Assembly (NCBI RefSeq): GCF_900107235.1
Contig: NZ_FNPF01000017.1
Coordinates: 1 to 64,000 of the forward strand
DNA from: Citreimonas salinaria
GTDB taxonomy: Bacteria > Pseudomonadota > Alphaproteobacteria > Rhodobacterales > Rhodobacteraceae
Direction of reading: 5' to 3'
DNA: 64,000 nt
Shown: one piece after another, positions 59,618 through 64,000 of the stretch
Layout: every line of letters starts with the position of its first letter
Position numbering within the stretch: the first letter of the stretch is position 1
Made by a program: the position numbers and the translations under genes
The notes under the pieces: model-generated
What the model saw: the letters and a program-made list of their open reading frames with translations, nothing else
Told to the model about the DNA's origin: nothing
Database searches by the model: none

Positions 59618-60493
59618 TTACCCGCGCAGCACGCGGCCCGCCACCGAATCCAGTCGCGCCACCACGTCGGGGTCGCGTTTTTCCGGCGCGGTGAGGATCG
59701 CGTGATCCAGCGCGCGGTCGCAGCCGCAGGGGCAGGGGGCGCGGTCTGGTCCCAGCCGATCGGGCAGGCCGCGGGCCAGCGCGCGGCCCTTGCCGGCGTT
59801 GCCGGTCAGGGTTGCGATGATGTCGGTGATGTCGACAGCGCCGTGGTCGGGATGCCAGCTGTCGTAGTCGGTGACCATCGCGATGCTGGCGTAGCAAAGC
59901 TCGGCCTCGCGGGCGAGGCGGGCCTCGGGCATGTTGGTCATGCCGATCACGTCCGCCCCCCAGGCGCGGAACATGCGCGATTCCGCGACGCTGGAGAATT
60001 GCGGCCCTTCCATCGCCAGGTACGTGCCGCCGTCATGCACGGTGATGCCGGCCGCCTGCGCCGCATTCAGGCAGGTCCGCGACAGCCGGGCGCAGGTGGG
60101 GTGCGCGATCGAGACATGCGCCACGCAGCCGGTGCCGAAGAACGACCGCTCGCGCGCGTTGGTGCGGTCGATGAACTGGTCGACGACGACGAAGTGGCCC
60201 GGCGCGTATTCCTCGCGGAAGGACCCGCAGGCCGAGACCGACACCACGTCGGTCACGCCGAGGCGTTTCAGCGCGTCGATGTTGGCGCGGTAGGGCACGG
60301 TCGTGGGGCTGTGCACGTGGCCGCGCCCGTGCCGCGGCAGGAAGGCCATCGGCACCCCGCCCAAAGTGCCGGTCAGGATCTCGTCCGAGGGCGCGCCCCA
60401 GGGCGTGTCGATCGCCTGCCAGCGCGCATCTTCCAGTCCGTCGATCTGGTAGAGGCCCGATCCGCCGATCACGCCGATCATGGTTGCGGTCAT
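59618..60493 (-). CDS. mtnP: S-methyl-5'-thioadenosine phosphorylase
   Basis: A 291-aa protein: MIGVIGGSGLYQIDGLEDAR start, FLPRHGRGHVHSPTTVPYRA, and TYLAMEGPQFSSVAESRMFR with the purine nucleoside phosphorylase-like motif. It splits methylthioadenosine to adenine and methylthioribose-1-phosphate. It feeds the apt gene downstream. Confidence 0.94.
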   Translation of the reverse strand: MTATMIGVIGGSGLYQIDGLEDARWQAIDTPWGAPSDEILTGTLGGVPMAFLPRHGRGHVHSPTTVPYRANIDALKRLGVTDVVSVSACGSFREEYAPGHFVVVDQFIDRTNARERSFFGTGCVAHVSIAHPTCARLSRTCLNAAQAAGITVHDGGTYLAMEGPQFSSVAESRMFRAWGADVIGMTNMPEARLAREAELCYASIAMVTDYDSWHPDHGAVDITDIIATLTGNAGKGRALARGLPDRLGPDRAPCPCGCDRALDHAILTAPEKRDPDVVARLDSVAGRVLRG

Positions 60494-60521
60494 GGTTGGT
60501 CCTTTCGGTCGGGCGGCGGGG

Positions 60522-61127
60522 TCACTCGCCGGGGCGCTTGAGCGAGAACTTCTCGCGCACGACGGTGTAGTCGCGGTAGCCCATGCGCGACAGCGGGTTG
60601 AACCGCAGCACGTCGAAGGTGCCGTCGACCACGCAATCGTCGCGCATGTGGACGCCGACCACCTCGCCGAAGACGGCGAAGTTCGCCTCGCCCGGCAGTT
60701 GCACGATCTGCGTCAGTTTGCATTCGAAGTTGGCGGGGGCGTTCGCCACGCGCGGGCAGTCGATGGTCTCGCACTGCGCCTTTTCGATGCCGGCATGGGC
60801 GAATTCGTCGACCTCGCGCGGGTGGGCGCCCGAGGTGGCGTTCATCGCGTCGCGCATCGCGTATTCGACGATGTTGACGCAGAACACGCCGGTGTCGCGG
60901 ATCTGGGCGACGCTGTCCTTGGTGTCGCCGCGGTCCTCCTTGGCGGAGGTCGAGGCGAACATCACCTGCGGCGGCACGTAGGCCACGGCGTTGAAGAACG
61001 AATAGGGCGCGAGGTTGTCCTGCCCGTCCGACCCGCGGGTCGAGATCCAGCCGATGGGGCGCGGCGTCACGATGGCGTTGAACGGGTTGTGCGGCAGGCC
61101 GTGGCCGTCTTCGGGGCGGTAGAACAT
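60522..61127 (-). CDS. Flavin reductase-like FMN-binding protein
   Basis: 201 aa from the ATG at 61127. The flavin reductase domain starts NPFNAIVTPRPIGWIST, with LAPYSFFNAVAYVPPQVMFA and DTGVFCVNIVEYAMRDAMNA. It binds FMN; the substrate is unknown. It lies 28 bp upstream of mtnP on the same strand. Confidence 0.87.
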   Translation of the reverse strand: MFYRPEDGHGLPHNPFNAIVTPRPIGWISTRGSDGQDNLAPYSFFNAVAYVPPQVMFASTSAKEDRGDTKDSVAQIRDTGVFCVNIVEYAMRDAMNATSGAHPREVDEFAHAGIEKAQCETIDCPRVANAPANFECKLTQIVQLPGEANFAVFGEVVGVHMRDDCVVDGTFDVLRFNPLSRMGYRDYTVVREKFSLKRPGE

Positions 61128-61202
61128 GCGGGGTGGTCTCCGGTTTGCGCGTCTGTCGGACCCGTGATACGGCCGCTTGCGCCGGATTGCACGGGGGGTC
61201 GC

Positions 61203-61694
61203 GTGTTTACGCTTGCACAGGAAACGCGCGACGACGGCTGGGAGGTCGAGGCGCTTTACGACACCTGCTTCGCGCCGGGGCGGCAGGCGCTGTCGTCCTA
61301 CCGGCTGCGCGAGGGCGTGGCGCCGATCGCAGCACTGTGCGTGGTGGCGCGCGACGAAAGCGGACACATGGGCGGCGCGATCCGCTACTGGCCGGTCTGC
61401 GTGGGCGGCTCGCGCGCGCTGCTGCTGGGGCCGGTGGCCGTGCATCCCACCGCGCAGGGCGAGGGGCTGGGTGGCGCGCTGATCCGCGACACGCTGGCGC
61501 GCGCCGAGGCGATGGGCGAGGCGCGGGTGATGCTGGTGGGCGACGCGCCCTATTACGCCCGTTTCGGCTTTGCCCTGCTGGCCGGCGTCGAGATGCCGCC
61601 GCCCACCAACCCCGAGCGGGTCCTGGGCGTTGCGCTTCGTCCGGGGGCATGGGACGGCGTGACCGGCGTGGTGGAGGCCGCGCGGAACGGTTGA
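61203..61694 (+). CDS. GNAT-family N-acetyltransferase
   Basis: About 163 aa from a GTG at 61203 (GGGGGG upstream; a GTG at 61164 is also possible). The acetyl-CoA binding motif is VAVHPTAQGEGLGGALIRDT (Q/RxxGxG/A), with VMLVGDAPYYARFGF as the C-terminal motif B-like segment. A YhbS-like branch of GNAT. Substrate unknown. Confidence 0.84.
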   Translation: MFTLAQETRDDGWEVEALYDTCFAPGRQALSSYRLREGVAPIAALCVVARDESGHMGGAIRYWPVCVGGSRALLLGPVAVHPTAQGEGLGGALIRDTLARAEAMGEARVMLVGDAPYYARFGFALLAGVEMPPPTNPERVLGVALRPGAWDGVTGVVEAARNG

Positions 61695-61744
61695 CGCGGC
61701 ACGACGGTTTGTCATCGTGAAGCATACGCCTCGAGGGAGCCGCC

Positions 61745-62524
61745 ATGACCGCAGATGCGACGGGAACAGACTCGACCGGAACAGCCCTGGTCCCCACCGG
61801 TATCGAGCCGCAGCTTGCGGCGCTGGCACGGCGTCACCAGGCGGCGAACAACCTCGGCATGCAGCTGATCAACCTGCTGGGCGGACGGGCCGAATCGCTC
61901 GTCGAACGCCTTCCGAAGGGCGTGCGCGACCGGCTGGAGGACGCGACGGGCCGCGCGCTGGAGAACGCCTTGCAGGCGGCGCAGGCCTCGCGCGGGGTGG
62001 TGCCGGACCAGCGCGGTTGGTTCAACACCGCGCTGACCACCGCGATGGGCGCGGCCGGTGGCGCGGGCGGGCTGCCCACCGCGCTGGCCGAGCTGCCGGT
62101 GACGGTGACGGTGCTGCTGCGCACGATCCAGGGCGTGGCGGCCGAGCACGGCTTCGACCCGGCCGATCCCGAGATCCAGAAGGCGTGCCTGGCGGTCTTC
62201 GCCTCGGCCGGGCCGCTGGCGCGCGACGAGGGCGTGGACATGGGGTTCCTGTCGGCGCGGATCACGCTGAGCGGGGCGACGGTGCACGGCATCGTCGCGC
62301 GCGTGGCGCCGCGGCTGGCCACGGTGCTGGGCCAGAAGCTGGCGGCGCAGACCGTGCCGCTGCTGGGCGCCGCGGCGGGGGCGGCCACGAACTACGCCTT
62401 CACCAGCTACTACCAGGAGATGGCGCATGTCGCCTTCGGCCTGCGGCGGATCGCGCAGGACAGCGGCACGTCCTACCCGGCCGTCGTGGGCGCGTTCGAC
62501 GAGGCGGTGAAGAAAATCGGCTGA
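61745..62524 (+). CDS. EcsC-family protein
   Basis: A 259-aa protein. A helical N-terminus (RHQAANNLGMQLINLLGGRA) is followed by an EcsC-like domain with Gly/Ala-rich hydrophobic stretches (TTAMGAAGGAGGLPTALAEL; LPVTVTVLLRTIQGVAAEHG; LLGAAAGAATNYAFTSYYQE). Related to the B. subtilis EcsC protein, whose biochemical function is unknown; probably membrane-associated. Monocistronic with GAGGGAG upstream. Confidence 0.85.
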   Translation: MTADATGTDSTGTALVPTGIEPQLAALARRHQAANNLGMQLINLLGGRAESLVERLPKGVRDRLEDATGRALENALQAAQASRGVVPDQRGWFNTALTTAMGAAGGAGGLPTALAELPVTVTVLLRTIQGVAAEHGFDPADPEIQKACLAVFASAGPLARDEGVDMGFLSARITLSGATVHGIVARVAPRLATVLGQKLAAQTVPLLGAAAGAATNYAFTSYYQEMAHVAFGLRRIAQDSGTSYPAVVGAFDEAVKKIG

Positions 62525-62844
62525 TCCGCCGCCGGCGTTAACCGTTCGTTGAGGTTAACGGCGCTAGATGCTATCGACCGCGCCGGAACGGGCAAGGTCG
62601 CAAAGGCCCGCAGAAGAACCACGGCCCGCCACGGTCGCAAAAGGCGGCAGGGGCAGGGTCGACAAGGGCCCGCCGCTGCGCGAAACGCGCAACCGGCGCC
62701 AATGGGCAGAACGCGCGTTGGTCACGGCACGAATGGGACACGCACCCGGTCGCAGGAAAAACTCCGCGGCCGGGTGTCTTTTTGCGCGTCTGGTCCGGGC
62801 TGCGCGCAAGACCGGCCGCGGCGCGGCGCGGCTTTCCCTGCGGA
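62525..62844. other. 320-bp intergenic region with orphan terminator; possible small RNA
   Basis: No convincing ORF: the open frames here are Arg/Pro-rich and lack ribosome sites. Two similar stretches, AGGTCGCAAAGGC near 62597 and CGGTCGCAAAAGGC near 62633, lie in the first half. A good intrinsic terminator at 62743-62783 faces plus, about 220 bp past ecsC. A plus-strand small RNA ending there is possible. Confidence 0.4.
62743..62783 (+). terminator. Intrinsic terminator, orphan
   Basis: CACCCGGTCGC (62743-62753) pairs with GCGGCCGGGTG (62766-62776) with one mismatch, followed by TCTTTTT. It may end the ecsC transcript or a small RNA. Confidence 0.7.
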
Positions 62845-64000
62845 TCAGGCGTTGGCGCGCAGGAACTGCATCACCGCCTCGCGCACCGACTGGTCGCCGC
62901 GGTCGCGCGACCGGGCCATCACGTCGCGCAGCTGCCTGAGGTCGGTGCGCATCAGCAGGCTCTTCACCGGCCCGACCGAGGCCGGGCGCATCGACAGCGT
63001 CTCGAACCCGATGGCGGCAAGGCACACCGCCTCGATCGGGCGGCCGGCATCCTCGCCGCAGAAGCTCAGCCGCGTGCCGCTCTCGCGGCAGCGGTCGACG
63101 ATGCCCTGCAGGAAGGTCAGGAAGCTGACGTTGAGCGTGTCGTAGCGCTTGCGCACGCGCTCGTTTTCGCGGTCGGCGGCGAAGAAGAACTGCTTGAGGT
63201 CGTTGCCGCCCACCGACAGGAACTTGACCTCGTCGAACAGCCGCTGCGACGCGAAGGCGAGGCTAGGCGTCTCGAGCATGGCGCCGATCTCGATCGCTTC
63301 GGGCAGGGGGTGGCCCAGCCGGACCTCGCGGTCGATCGCCTTGTCGACCTCGGCGCGCGCGGCGGCGAATTCGTCGTATTGCGCGACGAAGGGAAACATC
63401 AGCGACAGCGGGCGCCCGTTCGCGGCGCGCAGCAGGGCCTGAAGCTGCATCCGCAGCACGCCCGGCTTGTCGAGGCCCACGCGGATCGCCCGCCAGCCCA
63501 GGGCGGGGTTGGGCTCGTCGTTGGGCTTCATGTAGGGCAGCACCTTGTCCGAGCCGATGTCGAGCGTGCGGAACACGACGCGCTTGCCTTGGGCGGCATC
63601 CAGCACGCGCGAATAGAGCGCGGCAAGCTCGGTCCGGCGCGGCATCTGGTTGCGCACGAGGAACTGCAATTCGGTGCGGAACAGGCCCACGCCCTCGGCG
63701 CCGGAGTTCTCCAGCGAGGGCAGGTCGGCCATCAGGCCGGCGTTCATGTGCATCTCGATCCGGGTGCCGCAGGCGGAAACGCAGGGCGTGTCGCGGATCG
63801 AGGCATAGCGCTCCTGTGCCTTGGCCTGCATGGCGATCTTGTCGCGGAACGCGTTGACCACCGTCTCGTCGGGGCGCAGGTGGACGATGCCCTGTTCGCC
63901 GTCGACCATGATCCGGTCGCCGGTCAGGGCCTCGTTGGTGATGCGCTGGGCGTGCACAACCAGCGGGATCGCCAGCGCGCGCGCGACGATCGCGGCGTGG
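62845..64000 (-). CDS. ptsP: PtsP, PEP-protein phosphotransferase (EI-Ntr), 3' part
   Basis: The frame is open from 62845 to the window edge (about 384 codons). The first complete codon at the edge is the phospho-His of the swivelling domain (HAAIVARALAIP). The PEP-utilising barrel follows: GVGLFRTELQFLVRN, VFRTLDIGSDKVLPYM, FLSVGGNDLKQFFFAADREN and the conserved Cys in LSFCGEDAGRP. This is the nitrogen PTS enzyme I, transferring phosphate from PEP to NPr. The N-terminal GAF domain is beyond the window. Confidence 0.95.
   Translation of the reverse strand, partial: HAAIVARALAIPLVVHAQRITNEALTGDRIMVDGEQGIVHLRPDETVVNAFRDKIAMQAKAQERYASIRDTPCVSACGTRIEMHMNAGLMADLPSLENSGAEGVGLFRTELQFLVRNQMPRRTELAALYSRVLDAAQGKRVVFRTLDIGSDKVLPYMKPNDEPNPALGWRAIRVGLDKPGVLRMQLQALLRAANGRPLSLMFPFVAQYDEFAAARAEVDKAIDREVRLGHPLPEAIEIGAMLETPSLAFASQRLFDEVKFLSVGGNDLKQFFFAADRENERVRKRYDTLNVSFLTFLQGIVDRCRESGTRLSFCGEDAGRPIEAVCLAAIGFETLSMRPASVGPVKSLLMRTDLRQLRDVMARSRDRGDQSVREAVMQFLRANA

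Noticed and set aside
62549-63145. Plus-strand gene between ecsC and ptsP
   Set aside because: The frame is Arg/Gly/Pro-rich without known motif and runs deep into ptsP on the opposite strand.

Overview
The window is GC-rich alphaproteobacterial DNA, most likely a Rhodobacterales (Roseobacter/Paracoccaceae) chromosome. The basis is protein style and gene order: a coxIII-ctaG-ctaB-coxB cluster, a class I PHB locus (phaP-phaC-phaZ), a Tad/Flp pilus locus with the short GAVTVDWVVL-type pilins, and ptsP. No database search was possible; family names come from motifs read by eye.

Region 1 (1-1623): an IS5-family insertion sequence, cut by the window edge, has interrupted a large serine recombinase. 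Only the recombinase C-terminal part (recombinase domain, zinc ribbon, coiled coil) is in the window, so this looks like the remnant of an older neighbouring island.

Region 2 (1624-24189): a well-bounded integrative element of about 22.6 kb. An exact 16-bp direct repeat (ATGGTAGCGGAGGAGG) lies at 1624 and 24174, and the right copy is the 3' end of an intact tRNA-Met(CAT). Paired TGATGG(T/A)ARG sites occur just inside both ends. Inside, left to right: tyrosine integrase; two AlpA-like regulators; a translationally coupled replication-like operon (small winged-helix-like protein, 38-aa peptide, PC4-type ssDNA-binding protein, stand-alone Topo VI A/Spo11-like protein with both the catalytic Tyr and a TOPRIM signature, initiator-like winged-helix protein); five palindromic 17-bp iterons whose starts are 22, 33, 22 and 44 bp apart (all multiples of 11); two large phage ejection-like proteins, a DUF5681 protein and four small RLEKLE-type proteins; a small secreted/membrane pair; an XRE repressor divergent from a five-gene operon with palindromic operators over its promoter; then cargo: SNase-like nuclease, RadC, an AT-richer 433-aa unknown protein, Excalibur protein, M48 lipoprotein peptidase, SRAP protein, a pseudogene, a HipA-like kinase/DUF3037 pair, an H-NS-like protein and a diverged Mob/Pre-like protein. 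There is no portal, terminase large subunit, capsid or tail. The simplest reading is a phage satellite or integrative mobilizable element carrying its own origin and ejection-type proteins, not a complete prophage.

Region 3 (24175-36213): tRNA-Met, then a Tad/Flp pilus operon on the minus strand (two pilins, CpaB, secretin, OmpA lipoprotein, CpaE, TadA, TadB, TadC, two TPR lipoproteins, CpaA prepilin peptidase, AAA+ ATPase).

Region 4 (36562-64000): core chromosome. It holds a lytic transglycosylase, a FAD-linked oxidase, an MBL-fold protein, an acetyltransferase, an M16 peptidase, threonine synthase, SURF1 and cytochrome c oxidase genes, tldD, dprA, topA, a succinyl-CoA:3-ketoacid CoA transferase with a small ORF between its subunits, PHB metabolism genes with a candidate PhaR-type operator, apt, mtnP, a flavin reductase, a GNAT enzyme, an EcsC-like protein and the 3' part of ptsP.
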